Notes: generated by a model not told the origin, from the sequence alone. A stretch of 64,000 bases of DNA from Burkholderiaceae bacterium (GCA_016710525.1 JADJVQ010000016.1:26639-90638); one strand, 5' to 3'. Counted from the first letter of the stretch, positions 45,977-54,699 are shown. Translations and numbers: made by a program.

Positions 45977-46513
45977 TCAGGCAGCCTTCTTGACCACCGG
46001 ACGAGCCGATTTGGCCGCTGCCGCCATGTTCGCTTCGGCCACTTCGACCGCTTGTTTGGTCGCTTTGTTGACCTGTTCGTACGCATTGTTGGCTGCCGAC
46101 ACAGCCTGCTTGACCAGGGTCACCATGCCTTCGGTCCCAGCCGGGGCATTCTTGGCCATCGCGTCGATCGAAGCGGTCAACTGCTTGTTGCTTTCGGCGA
46201 ACTGCTTCTCGACGAGTTTAGCAATCTCCGTGCCAGTCTCGCTGGTGATGTCGTAGAGGTGCTTGGCGTACGCGCCCACCTTGTCGGCGGCCGGCTGGGC
46301 CGACACCATCGACCAGTCGGTCAGTGACTTGGCATCCTTGGCGGACATCAGCGACTTCATCTGCTCGGCGCTCTCTTCGATCGAGGTCTTGGCGGCCTGG
46401 ATGTTGAGTTCGGCCAGTTTTTCGAAGCCTTCGAGCGATTTCAGGGCGACAGCCTGGAAAAGGTCGAACGTCAGTTTCTGGGCTTGGATGAATTGCTCGG
46501 GGGTATTGACCAT
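45977..46513 (-). CDS. Phasin family protein (PHA granule coat)
   Basis: 178 aa. Phasins coat polyhydroxyalkanoate granules. The sequence NTPEQFIQAQKLTFDLFQAVALKSLEGFEKLAELN is the typical phasin_2 opening, followed by amphipathic helices and an Ala/Lys-rich tail ending VVKKAA. I choose the ATG at 46513; the longer reverse frame up to 46789 overlaps the upstream promoter. Flanked by a sigma-70-type promoter and a strong terminator, so it is a single high-expression unit. PHA synthase genes are not in the window. Confidence 0.93.
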   Translation of the reverse strand: MVNTPEQFIQAQKLTFDLFQAVALKSLEGFEKLAELNIQAAKTSIEESAEQMKSLMSAKDAKSLTDWSMVSAQPAADKVGAYAKHLYDITSETGTEIAKLVEKQFAESNKQLTASIDAMAKNAPAGTEGMVTLVKQAVSAANNAYEQVNKATKQAVEVAEANMAAAAKSARPVVKKAA

Positions 46514-46611
46514 GGATGCCTCTTTCTGCTTGCTGAATAGGTGTTCTGAATGGGGTGTTACCGACTGCTTCGGGTGAGCAGTTGCGGTGATTGCTGCACC
46601 GCACAAAGTGA

Positions 46612-46639
46612 ATTTTAGGGCGCTGTCAACAAAAGTCAA
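46612..46639 (-). promoter_or_regulatory. Sigma-70-type promoter of the phasin gene
   Basis: On the reverse strand: TTGACT (46639-46634), 16 nt, TAAAAT (46617-46612). Five of six matches in each element. The transcript would carry a leader of about 90 nt with GTGCGGTGCAGCAATCACCG-like TGC-rich sequence, the kind of word bound by PhaR repressors, but I cannot confirm a site. The rest of the 350 bp between phasin and the HDAC-like gene holds nothing else I recognise. Confidence 0.7.
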
Positions 46640-46863
46640 GCGTTGTTGCATTGTGGAATCCTGTTTCTGGTGCATGTCGTCTGGACGCCAAGAGTGTTGA
46701 TATCTATAGCCTTCATGGTGGCGGGCCGATTGGCAGCAATGGGTTCCTGTGCTCCGTTCCCGGGCGTTGCGAGGCTTGGCAAGCATCACCCGATTCCTTG
46801 GAACGCCCCTCTTGATGCCATGGTCGCTGCGCCGCAGCGAACGCAGGGAATTCTGCTTCGGGC

Positions 46864-47841
46864 ATGCTTTGGGCCGGTCATCTCTGGCCCATTCCCGTGC
46901 ACGCTTTCTTCACCGACCACTTCACGCTGCCGCTGCCCGCGGGCCACCGGTTCCCGATGGCCAAATACGGACGCCTGCGCGATCAGGTTCAGGCTGTGCT
47001 CGCGGATGTCCGCCTGAGCGAGCCCGAGCCGGCCTCCGACGGGGTGCTGGCGCTGGCCCATCATCCCGACTACATCCGACGCCTGGTCGCCGGGGATCTG
47101 AGTGCCACGGAGCAGCGCGCGATCGGGTTTCCCTGGTCACCGGAAATGGTCGAGCGGTCGCGCCGCTCGACCGGTGCGACGATCGACGCCTGTCGGGCGG
47201 CCCTGCGCGACGGCGCTGCGGCCAATCTGGCGGGGGGCACCCATCACGCCTTCGCGGCGCGAGGCGAGGGGTTCTGCTGCTTCAACGACGTCGCGGTCGC
47301 CGCCCGGCTGATGCAGGCCGAACGGCGGGTCCGTCGGGTGGCGATCGTCGATCTCGATGTCCATCAGGGCGATGGCAGCGCGTCGATCCTGGCGGGCGAT
47401 CCGTCGGTGTTCACGCTGTCGGTGCACGGCGAGCGCAATTACCCGTTTCGCAAGGAGACGAGCGACCTCGATGTGGCCCTGCCCGATGGCACCGGCGACG
47501 ACGCCTACCTTGACGCGCTGGCGCCCGCGCTGGCCGTGCTGCGGGCGAGTTTTCGGCCCGATCTGCTGATCTACCTGGCCGGTGCGGACGTGTACCAGGG
47601 CGATCGCCTGGGACGGCTGTCCCTGAGCCGCGACGGGGTCGCGCGCCGCGATGCGAGCGTCTTCGCGTACGCCTTCGATCAGGGGCTTCCAGTCGCCGTC
47701 GTGATGGGCGGGGGTTATTGCCCCGCGATCGACGACATCGTCGCGATCCACCTCGAGACCGTGCGTCAGGCGGCTTGTCATGCCCGCTCTATGACCGCTG
47801 CGGGCTTCCGATCGGGTGTTCTACCGGCGCGCAACAGCTGA
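46864..47841 (+). CDS. Histone-deacetylase-family (AcuC-like) deacetylase
   Basis: 325 aa, zinc hydrolase of the HDAC superfamily that in bacteria removes acyl groups from lysines or polyamines. Hallmarks: the PAGHRFPMAKYG opening, LAGGTHHAFAARGEGFCCFNDVAVAA (His pair), VAIVDLDVHQGDG (Asp-His zinc site), SVHGERNYPFRKETSDLDV and LLIYLAGADVYQGDRLG. ATG 46864 is used; GTG 46897 would give the more usual start near the conserved HAFFTDHF. Gene is alone, with a hairpin and TTTT after it. Substrate unknown. Confidence 0.92.
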   Translation: MLWAGHLWPIPVHAFFTDHFTLPLPAGHRFPMAKYGRLRDQVQAVLADVRLSEPEPASDGVLALAHHPDYIRRLVAGDLSATEQRAIGFPWSPEMVERSRRSTGATIDACRAALRDGAAANLAGGTHHAFAARGEGFCCFNDVAVAARLMQAERRVRRVAIVDLDVHQGDGSASILAGDPSVFTLSVHGERNYPFRKETSDLDVALPDGTGDDAYLDALAPALAVLRASFRPDLLIYLAGADVYQGDRLGRLSLSRDGVARRDASVFAYAFDQGLPVAVVMGGGYCPAIDDIVAIHLETVRQAACHARSMTAAGFRSGVLPARNS

Positions 47842-47855
47842 ATTGCGCCGGTTTT
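47824..47855 (+). terminator. Probable terminator overlapping the end of the HDAC-like gene
   Basis: GCGCAA (47829-47834) pairs with TTGCGC (47843-47848), extended by CCGG on each side with a small bulge, then TTTT. The stem includes the stop codon. Confidence 0.6.
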
Positions 47856-48002
47856 GGCGGCTTGTTCGCGAGTTCTGAAGACAACGGGTGAGCAGTCACT
47901 CGTAACAGTCTATTTTTACTCATCTTTTTGCTACACTTCCATCTGAGCACCGTGTTAGCGTCGAGGGCCTGTCGAGACCGCTCGCCGACACGCTGTCATC
48001 CG

Positions 48003-49301
48003 ATGAGAGGAACCGTTTTGTTCAAACCATGGATTGCCGCTGCGCTGCTGATCGGCGCCTCCTTCAGCCTGCCGCCCTCCGATGCCCTGGCGCGTGCGCC
48101 CGAGGCCAGCAGCCGAGCGGGCAGTTCGAAGGCCGCGCCGGCACCCGTTGCCACTCGGGCTTCATCGACCCGGGCGGCGGCGCCCAAGTCGACCAAGGCC
48201 GCTGCCGGGCAGCCGCGGCTCGCCGGGAAGGCGGGTGTCGGCACACGGTCCACGGCTGCGCCCATGGCTCCACGGGCGGGCGCCATGACCCCGCGGGCAG
48301 GCGCCCGGTCCGCGCTGGCCGGCTCGCGATCGCCGGTCAAGGCTCGTTCGCTGGCGCTTGCCGCGCCGAAAACGGCGAAGGGACGCGCCCAGCTGCGCAA
48401 ACAGATGCAGGCGGCCGCGCGCGATGAACCGGCGCGGCTGTCCGTCGGCCAGGCGACCGGGCTGCATGCGGTCGACGATCCGCTCGACCTGCGCTCGTCG
48501 GTCGCCCTGGTCACCGACCAGCGCACCGGCGAGGTGCTGCTGTCCAAGAACCCCGATGCCGTCCTGCCGATCGCCTCGATCACCAAGGTGATGACCTCGC
48601 TGGTCGTGCTCGATGCGCAACTGCCGCTGGCCGAAGCGGTCGAGATCAGCGCCGAGGACATCGACACCGAAAAGGGCTCGCGCTCGCGCCTGCGGCCCGG
48701 CACCCGTCTGACCCGAGCCGAGCTGCTCCAGCTGGCGCTGATGTCTTCCGAGAACCGGGCGGCGCACGCGCTCGCACGCCATTATCCGGGCGGCATGCCC
48801 GCGTTCGTGGCAGCCATGAACGCCAAGGCCCGTCAGCTCGGCATGACGGCGAGCCGATTCTCCGATCCCACTGGTTTGTCGGACCGCAATGTGTCCAATG
48901 CGCACGACCTGGCCCGCATGCTGCGCGCGGCGTACGACTATCCGCTGGTGCGCCAGTTTTCGACCGCGCCCGAGCTCACGGTCGACGCCGGGTACCGGAT
49001 GATCAGCTTTCGCAACACCAATCGCCTGATCGACCATTCGTCGTGGTCGATCGGTCTGCAGAAGACCGGGTACATCGCCGAAGCGGGGCGCTGCCTGGTG
49101 ATGCAGGCCAACATCGAATCGCGCCCCGTGCTGATGGTGCTGCTCGATTCGGCAGGGCGCTATTCGCGATTCGGCGATGCGCAGCGGATCCGCGACTGGC
49201 TCGAGACCGAGCATCGCAGCCCGACACTCACCCGGGTGCGCAACGGCGCGGCGGCGCGCGGTGTCACCCCGGCGCCGGTTTACGTCTCGACCGGCTCGTA
49301 G
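48003..49301 (+). CDS. D-alanyl-D-alanine endopeptidase (PbpG/PBP7-like)
   Basis: 432 aa, serine peptidase S11. A signal region (about 7-30, WIAAALLIGASFSLPPSDALA) is followed by a long, basic, Ala/Pro/Ser-rich linker (about 32-145) before the peptidase domain. The catalytic motifs are present: SITK (about residue 192), SSENRA (SxN) and KTG in LQKTGYIAEAG. It cleaves D-Ala-meso-DAP cross-links in the periplasm. The stretched linker may reach into the peptidoglycan. It is convergent with the IclR gene, overlapping by 22 bp. Confidence 0.9.
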   Translation: MRGTVLFKPWIAAALLIGASFSLPPSDALARAPEASSRAGSSKAAPAPVATRASSTRAAAPKSTKAAAGQPRLAGKAGVGTRSTAAPMAPRAGAMTPRAGARSALAGSRSPVKARSLALAAPKTAKGRAQLRKQMQAAARDEPARLSVGQATGLHAVDDPLDLRSSVALVTDQRTGEVLLSKNPDAVLPIASITKVMTSLVVLDAQLPLAEAVEISAEDIDTEKGSRSRLRPGTRLTRAELLQLALMSSENRAAHALARHYPGGMPAFVAAMNAKARQLGMTASRFSDPTGLSDRNVSNAHDLARMLRAAYDYPLVRQFSTAPELTVDAGYRMISFRNTNRLIDHSSWSIGLQKTGYIAEAGRCLVMQANIESRPVLMVLLDSAGRYSRFGDAQRIRDWLETEHRSPTLTRVRNGAAARGVTPAPVYVSTGS

Positions 49302-50092
49302 CCCAGCGCGCTGGAGATCTGACCCGCGGTGCGGCAGAGCTGGTCGATCCAGTCGTCCTGCACGAAGTCGGCGGGCGCCGAAATCGACAGGCCAGCGACC
49401 AGTCTCCCGGAGTCGTCGCGGATGCCCGCGGCGATGCAGCGCACGCCCAGTTCGAGTTCTTCGTTGTCGCGGGCATAGCCGCGCGCCCGCACCAGGGCCA
49501 GTTCGCGCTCCAGGCGCACGATGTCGGTGATGCTGTTTCGCGTATGGCCGGCCAGTCCGGTGCGTGTGGCGTAGGCGCGCACGTTGCGCGCCTCGTCGGC
49601 GGTCAGGAACAGCTTGCCCACCGATGTCAGATGCAGCGGCGCGCGCCCGCCCACGGCTCGCACCACCTGCATGCCCGAGCGCTCCGACACGGCGCGTTCG
49701 ATGTAGACGATCTCGTCGCCCTGGCGGATCGACAGGTTCACCGGCTGGCCGGTGGCGCGATGCAGTTCGCGCATCGGGCCCAGCGCGGCGTCGCGCACGT
49801 TCAGCCGTGCCTTGACCAGGTTGCCCAGTTCCAGCAGCCGCATGCCCAACTGATAGGCGCCCGGTTCCGACCGGTCGACGAAGCGCGAAGTCACGAGATC
49901 GTTGAGGATCCGGTGCGCGGTCGAGGGGTGCAGCCCGGTGCGCAGGGACAATTCCTTCAGGCTGACCGAGTCCGGTTGCGCTGCCAGCGCGTCCAGCAGG
50001 GAAACCAGGCGTTCGATGACCTGAATCGCGGTTTTACCGTCTTCGTGGGGGGTGCTGCGGGGTCTTGGCATGACGGTAGGGGCAAGCGGCAT
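49280..50092 (-). CDS. IclR family transcriptional regulator
   Basis: 270 aa. Winged helix-turn-helix about 20-85 (IQVIERLVSLLDALAAQPDSVSLKELSLRTGLHPSTAHRIL) and IclR ligand-binding domain about 95-265 (VVRAVGGRAPLHLTSVGKLFL, ELELGVRCIAAGIRDDSGRLVAGLSISAP). It is on the same strand and about 150 bp downstream of the two-gene DAO-family/ornithine-cyclodeaminase-like operon, so it probably controls it. A palindrome in the gap before it may be its operator. It is convergent with the endopeptidase gene and overlaps its end. Confidence 0.9.
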   Translation of the reverse strand: MPLAPTVMPRPRSTPHEDGKTAIQVIERLVSLLDALAAQPDSVSLKELSLRTGLHPSTAHRILNDLVTSRFVDRSEPGAYQLGMRLLELGNLVKARLNVRDAALGPMRELHRATGQPVNLSIRQGDEIVYIERAVSERSGMQVVRAVGGRAPLHLTSVGKLFLTADEARNVRAYATRTGLAGHTRNSITDIVRLERELALVRARGYARDNEELELGVRCIAAGIRDDSGRLVAGLSISAPADFVQDDWIDQLCRTAGQISSALGYEPVET

Positions 50093-50123
50093 GGCAGCCC
50101 TGATGAGTTGATCGCGAAGCCAG

Positions 50124-50152
50124 TGTATATCACCTTATGAAACGCAATTGCG
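50124..50152. promoter_or_regulatory. Palindromes before the IclR gene (operator candidate)
   Basis: CGCAATTGCG at 50143-50152 is a perfect 10-bp palindrome. GTG-TATAT-CAC just beside it is a second, shorter imperfect one. They sit 32-60 bp before the IclR start in the only AT-rich part of the gap. IclR proteins bind such palindromes; assignment here is inference. Confidence 0.45.
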
Positions 50153-50241
50153 CTGATTGTCACAGAATGTGCGCCGTTGGTGTCTCTCCGGGCGCCGTTC
50201 GTCGGTGATCTGCCGCTGGTCGGCCGCCTGCCGCCGCGGTC

Positions 50242-51393
50242 TCAGACGATCAGCCGTTCGCTCTGGCCGCCCTGGAAGGCGGGCTCGGAAAATCGGGCGA
50301 GCGCCAACGAACGAATGTCGATGAACGGCTCCTGCCCGCACGCCAGCTGGGCGACCAGCCGGCCCACGGCGGCGGCCTGCTGCACGCCGTGGCCCGAAAA
50401 GCCGCAGGCATTGATCCAGCGCGGTTCACTCGGGTCCGTACCGATGATCGCGTTGTGGTCGGGCGTGATTTCGTAGTACCCCCACCAGGATGCCCGGCGA
50501 TCGAGCGCGACCTGCTCGAACCAGGGGAAGCGCGCCAGCGACGATTCGACCACGGTGTCCAGCCAGGGCCAGTCGATCCCCTCCGAGAACCCGACGTCGC
50601 GCGGATTGCTCTGGCCGAAGATCAGGCGCTGGCCTTCCGAGCGGAAGTAGAACCCGCTGGCCAGGTCGATGGTCAGCGGATAGGGCTGTGCGCGCTGCAG
50701 AGCGGGCGGCAGGGGCGCGCTGGCGAACACCACCCGGCGGGCTGCGTCGACCGGCACCCGCAGCCCGGCCAGCGCGGCAACCCGGCCGGACCAGGCGCCG
50801 GCGGCATTGACCACCCGAGTCGCCCGAATGCGTTCGCCGCGGGTTTGGATTTCCCAGTCGCGGGCGCCGCGCTCGATCGCGGTCACCTCGGCGCCGAACA
50901 CCATGCGCGCTCCGAGCGCGCGTGCTCGGCCGGCGTACCGCAGGCAGATCCCGTGCGGGTCGACCACGCCGTCCAGTGCGCACCAGGTCGCGCCGGCCAG
51001 TCCGCTGCCATCGACCGGCACGATGTGGGCAGCCTGCGCGACGCTCAGGACCTGAACCGGAGCGCCATGACGACGCTGCAGCGGGACTGCGGCGCAGTGC
51101 GAGCTCCACTGCTCCTGCGGCACGAAAAAGAGGTAGCCGATCGGCCGATAGCCGGCCTGCGGCATCTGCCGATATTCCGCCAGGCTGTGTGCCGACATCA
51201 GCACGTTGGTCTCGTCCGAGAACTGCAGGCGCACGCCGGCCGCGCTGCGCCCGGTCGAACCCATCGCCGGCGCATGTTCGCGCTCGATGACCACCACCCG
51301 AAGGCCCTGTTCGGCCAGCCGGAACGCGCTGGCGCAGCCGACAATGCCGGCGCCGATCACCGCCACATCGAAGTCGTTCGAATCGCGGCTCAT
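50242..51393 (-). CDS. FAD-dependent oxidoreductase, DAO family
   Basis: 383 aa. The N-terminal Rossmann motif FDVAVIGAGIVGCASAFRLAEQG binds FAD, and the rest fits the D-amino-acid-oxidase/sarcosine-oxidase family (GRSAAGVRLQFS, VVNAAGAWSG, YYEITPDHNAIIG, CGFSGHGVQQAAAVG). It would oxidise an amine or D-/N-methyl amino acid. Its ATG overlaps the upstream cyclodeaminase-like stop (ATGA), so they form one operon, probably degrading a cyclic or D-amino acid. Substrate unknown. Confidence 0.88.
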   Translation of the reverse strand: MSRDSNDFDVAVIGAGIVGCASAFRLAEQGLRVVVIEREHAPAMGSTGRSAAGVRLQFSDETNVLMSAHSLAEYRQMPQAGYRPIGYLFFVPQEQWSSHCAAVPLQRRHGAPVQVLSVAQAAHIVPVDGSGLAGATWCALDGVVDPHGICLRYAGRARALGARMVFGAEVTAIERGARDWEIQTRGERIRATRVVNAAGAWSGRVAALAGLRVPVDAARRVVFASAPLPPALQRAQPYPLTIDLASGFYFRSEGQRLIFGQSNPRDVGFSEGIDWPWLDTVVESSLARFPWFEQVALDRRASWWGYYEITPDHNAIIGTDPSEPRWINACGFSGHGVQQAAAVGRLVAQLACGQEPFIDIRSLALARFSEPAFQGGQSERLIV

Positions 51394-52322
51394 GGCCGGG
51401 TACCCGCCGGAGCGTGCATCGTCCAGGCCAGGCGGGCCGCGGCGAGATCCCACAAGGCCTGACCGACGCTCTTGAACACCACCGGCGAGCCGGGCCGGGG
51501 ACGCGGCGCATCCGGCGCGACCGCTTCGAGTGCGCCGACCAGACGGAAGTCCAGTCCCGCCTGCAGCAGGTCACCCGCTTCGTGGCCTGCGCCGGCCAGG
51601 TCATCGACGAAAACGACCGCGCGCCGAATGAGCGAGGACGGCAGTTCGCACATGTCGGGCCGATAGGCGCCCACGGCGGCCACGAAGGCATCGTCGCGCA
51701 CCGCGTCGGGCATCACCGGAGCATGCGCGGTGGTGGCGGTGACGACGAGCGGCGACGCGGCCAGCGCGGCGCCGACGTCGCCAGCAAGCTCGGCCTGCAG
51801 ACCCAGGCCGCGGGCATGTTCGACCAGCTGGCGGGCATGGTCCGGATCGCGCGAGGTGATACGGACCTTCGTGACCCCGAGCAGGCTGGCGAAAGCCTCG
51901 ACATGAGCCCGCGCCTGGACGCCCGAGCCGATCACCAGCAGTTCACCGCCCGCGCGGGCCCCCAGGCGGCGCCCGGCCAGCGCGCTCAGCGCGGCGGTGC
52001 GGCGGGCGGTCACGGTCGGCCCGTCGAGCATCAGCAGCCGCTCGCCTGTGTCGGCGCGCATCAGCAGCACCTCACCCAGCAGGCTGGGCAGGCCGCGCTG
52101 CGGATTGCCGGCGTGCACCGTCACCAGTTTGGTCACCGCAAATTCGCCGTCGCTGGCCGGCATGGCCAGCAGCACGCCGCCGGTCAGCGGCACCACCAGG
52201 CGTTCGGGTGCGATGGTGTTTCCGTCGCGCTTGCGCGCGAGCATCGCGGACAGCGCCTCGGCCAGCGCCGGATAGGGCAGGGCGCGGGCAGTCGCTGGCG
52301 CATCGAGAACGGAGAGGGTCAT
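51390..52322 (-). CDS. Ornithine cyclodeaminase / mu-crystallin family protein
   Basis: 310 aa. NAD(P)-binding fold (ELLVIGSGVQARAHVEAFASLLG) and the substrate region ERLVVPLTGGVLLAMPASDGEFAVTKLVTVHAGNPQRGLP are typical of the OCD/delta-1-pyrroline-2-carboxylate reductase family. Coupled to the DAO-family oxidase and near an IclR regulator, it may reduce a cyclic imine formed by the oxidase, as in hydroxyproline or D-proline/lysine breakdown. That pathway assignment is inference. Confidence 0.87.
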   Translation of the reverse strand: MTLSVLDAPATARALPYPALAEALSAMLARKRDGNTIAPERLVVPLTGGVLLAMPASDGEFAVTKLVTVHAGNPQRGLPSLLGEVLLMRADTGERLLMLDGPTVTARRTAALSALAGRRLGARAGGELLVIGSGVQARAHVEAFASLLGVTKVRITSRDPDHARQLVEHARGLGLQAELAGDVGAALAASPLVVTATTAHAPVMPDAVRDDAFVAAVGAYRPDMCELPSSLIRRAVVFVDDLAGAGHEAGDLLQAGLDFRLVGALEAVAPDAPRPRPGSPVVFKSVGQALWDLAAARLAWTMHAPAGTRP

Positions 52323-52573
52323 GGCAGGACTCGGCGCGGTTGGTTTTGAAGGTGGCGGGTCTGACGCGCGATAGCCGCGTCGCGAGGGGGCGCGCCCGGC
52401 GGGTCGGCCCGATGCAGCCCGCCCGACAGGCCGCGCATCAGGAAGGCCGGACGGCCGCGGGCGCCGCTGGCCTCGTAGTCGGCACGGATGGCCTGAGCGA
52501 TGGCGTCGCGCGCGCAGGACGTGCGTTGGAAGTGGGCACTTCGAGCCTCGAGTCCGCCCGGGGTGTGCTTCAT
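52319..52573 (-). CDS. Possible small upstream ORF coupled to the cyclodeaminase gene
   Basis: 84-codon open frame from an ATG at 52573. Its stop overlaps the cyclodeaminase-like ATG (ATGA). It starts KHTPGGLEARSAHFQRTSCA and is Arg/Ala-rich. It resembles nothing I recognise and could be random GC-rich sequence; the exact stop-start overlap is the only support. Confidence 0.25.
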   Translation of the reverse strand: MKHTPGGLEARSAHFQRTSCARDAIAQAIRADYEASGARGRPAFLMRGLSGGLHRADPPGAPPRDAAIARQTRHLQNQPRRVLP

Positions 52574-52595
52574 GGCCACTTCGGGCCATGCCGGC

Positions 52596-52653
52596 CACCT
52601 CGCCGCCCACCTCGTCGCCCACTTTAGCCCACCTCGTCGCCCACCTCGCCGGT
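52596..52653. repeat. 12-bp repeats at the end of the radical SAM gene
   Basis: CACCTCGCCGCC, CACCTCGTCGCC, then the interrupted CACTTTAGCC, then CACCTCGTCGCC, CACCTCGCCGGT. On the reverse strand these encode GEVGDEVG at the C-terminus; the interrupting unit supplies the TAA stop at 52624-52626. The same words continue past the stop. Confidence 0.85.
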
Positions 52654-54006
52654 CAGCCATTCGTGCACGAGCTCGTACAGGCGTTCGGCCGCCACGCGAT
52701 GGGTTGCGTCGGTGCGGGCGTACAGCCAGTCGGAAAAGGCCATGAAGCGGGCAAACGGCCGGGCGCCCAGCAGCAGTTTCAGACTGCGCGGGAATCGTCC
52801 CGAATTGGCGACCAGATCCCAATAGCGGGCAAATCGGGTCAGGCGCTGCAGCTGCGCGAACGACAGCGCGCCGGTGCTCAGCACGTTGTAGGGCGGTGCC
52901 GGATTGAAGCGCAGGTCATGGGACGCCGTGTGCCGGGCGATCGGCGCGCCGCGCAGCCGCTTCAGGATGCCAAGCTGGATCTCATGCGGGCCGAGCGCGG
53001 CGAGCCGGTCGAAGCCGGCGCCGAAACTCGCCATGTCCTCGCCCGGCAGGCCGGCGATCAGGTCGACGTGCAGGTGCGCCTGCGTCTCGCGCAACAGCCA
53101 GCGCAGGTTGTCGGCGGCCCGATCATTGTCCTGACGTCGGCTGATCAGTGCCTGGACCTGCGGATTCCAGGTCTGGATGCCGATCTCGAACTGAAGGCAG
53201 CCCTTGGGGAAACGCACGATCAGCGCGCGAAGCGCGTCGGGCAGATGGTCGGGCACCAGCTCGAAGTGCGCGAACACCGGATCGTCGGGCTCGGCCTCGA
53301 TGCGCGCCAGGAAAAACTCAAGGATCGCCGCGCCCGTGGCCGCCTTCAGATTGAAGGTCCGGTCGACGAAACGGAAATGGCGGGCTCCGCGCGCATGCAG
53401 CGATTGCAGCGCCTGCAGCACCCGGGGCAGTTCGAACGGCCAGGCCGTCTTGTCGAGCGCCGACAGGCAGAACTCGCATTTGAACGGGCAGCCGCGCGAG
53501 GCTTCGATGTACAGGTGCCGTTCGCGCAGATCCTGGTCGCTGTACTCGTCGTACGGCAGGGCCAGGGCCGCCAGGTCGGGCGCATCGCCCGGCACGACCT
53601 TCATCAGCGGGCGAGGTCCATCGAGCAGCTGCCCGGCCAGGCGGGCGAAGGCTCGTTCTGCCGATCCGGTGACGATGTGATCGGCCAGCGCGCAGATCGG
53701 CTGCTCGGCGGTCTCGTGGCTGACCTCCGGGCCGCCGAGCACGATCGTCACGGCCGGCGCGATCCGGCGCAGCAGCTCGACCAGCCGGGTCGTCTGCTCG
53801 ACGTTCCAGATGTACACGCCGAACCCGATCACCCGCGGCCGCAGCGCCAGCAGCTTCTCGGCCATGTCCTCGGTGCGCGCGCCGATCACGAACTCGACGA
53901 TGCGCGAGCGCGCGCGCAGTCCGCCCAGGTTGGCCCGCAGGCAGCGCAATCCCAGCGACGCGTGGGCGTGGCGGGCGTTCAGGGTGCAGAGCAGCAGTTC
54001 GGACAT
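52624..54006 (-). CDS. B12-binding-domain radical SAM protein
   Basis: 460 aa. The N-terminal Rossmann-like B12-binding domain (about 1-130; VIGFGVYIWNVEQT, IVLGGPEVSHE) is followed by a radical SAM domain with the cluster motif GCPFKCEFC (CxxxCxxC), SRGCPFKCEF context, and the region FRFVDRTFNLK. A DUF4080-like C-terminal part follows. Such enzymes perform radical methylations or rearrangements on unknown substrates. It diverges from the nitrile hydratase operon across 54 bp. The C-terminus runs into a tandem repeat. Confidence 0.9.
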   Translation of the reverse strand: MSELLLCTLNARHAHASLGLRCLRANLGGLRARSRIVEFVIGARTEDMAEKLLALRPRVIGFGVYIWNVEQTTRLVELLRRIAPAVTIVLGGPEVSHETAEQPICALADHIVTGSAERAFARLAGQLLDGPRPLMKVVPGDAPDLAALALPYDEYSDQDLRERHLYIEASRGCPFKCEFCLSALDKTAWPFELPRVLQALQSLHARGARHFRFVDRTFNLKAATGAAILEFFLARIEAEPDDPVFAHFELVPDHLPDALRALIVRFPKGCLQFEIGIQTWNPQVQALISRRQDNDRAADNLRWLLRETQAHLHVDLIAGLPGEDMASFGAGFDRLAALGPHEIQLGILKRLRGAPIARHTASHDLRFNPAPPYNVLSTGALSFAQLQRLTRFARYWDLVANSGRFPRSLKLLLGARPFARFMAFSDWLYARTDATHRVAAERLYELVHEWLTGEVGDEVG

Positions 54007-54060
54007 GGGCGGGCGCAACGGACACGCCAATCGCGCCCGGGTTGCGGCAGAATCATACCC

Positions 54061-54699
54061 ATGGCAGACAACGCACCCCACACGCACCCCAACGCACTGT
54101 CGGACATGGATGTCCGGGTGCGGGCCCTCGAGACCCTGCTCGTGCAGAAGGGCTACATCGATCCGGCCGCGCTCGACGAGCTCATCGACACCTATGAGCA
54201 CCGGGTCGGTCCGCACAACGGCGCGCGCGTGGTGGCACGCGCCTGGAGCGACCCGGCCTACAAGGAATGGCTGCTGCGCGATGCGACGGCCGCGGTCGGC
54301 GAGCCTGGCGGGTTCGGATTTGTCGGGCGCCAGGGCGAGCACCTGATCGCCCTGGAGAACACCCCGCAGGTCCACAACCTGGTGGTCTGCACGCTGTGCT
54401 CCTGCTATCCGTGGCCCGTGCTGGGCCTGCCGCCGGTCTGGTACAAGTCGGCGCCCTACCGTTCCAAGGCGGTCATCGACCCGCGGGGCGTGCTGGCCGA
54501 TTTCGGCGTCAGCCTGCCGGCGCAGACCGAGGTCCGCGTCTGGGACTCGACCGCCGAACTGCGTTACCTGGTGCTGCCGATGCGTCCCCCCGGCACCGAC
54601 GATTTTTCCGAAGCGCAGCTCGCTGCGCTGGTCACGCGCGACGCGATGATCGGCACCGGCATCGTGACCTTGCCGCGATCGGCCGGAGCACAGGCATGA
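54061..54699 (+). CDS. nthA: Nitrile hydratase alpha subunit (cobalt type)
   Basis: 212 aa. Nitrile hydratase converts nitriles to amides. The metal claw CTLCSC (C110, C113, C115) has Thr at the second position, the pattern of Co(III) enzymes rather than Fe(III) enzymes (CSLCSC). The domain is complete (RVVARAWSDPAYKEWLL, VWYKSAPYRSKAVIDPRG, VWDSTAELRYLVLP). It starts the operon alpha, beta, accessory with overlapping start/stop codons. Confidence 0.95.
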   Translation: MADNAPHTHPNALSDMDVRVRALETLLVQKGYIDPAALDELIDTYEHRVGPHNGARVVARAWSDPAYKEWLLRDATAAVGEPGGFGFVGRQGEHLIALENTPQVHNLVVCTLCSCYPWPVLGLPPVWYKSAPYRSKAVIDPRGVLADFGVSLPAQTEVRVWDSTAELRYLVLPMRPPGTDDFSEAQLAALVTRDAMIGTGIVTLPRSAGAQA

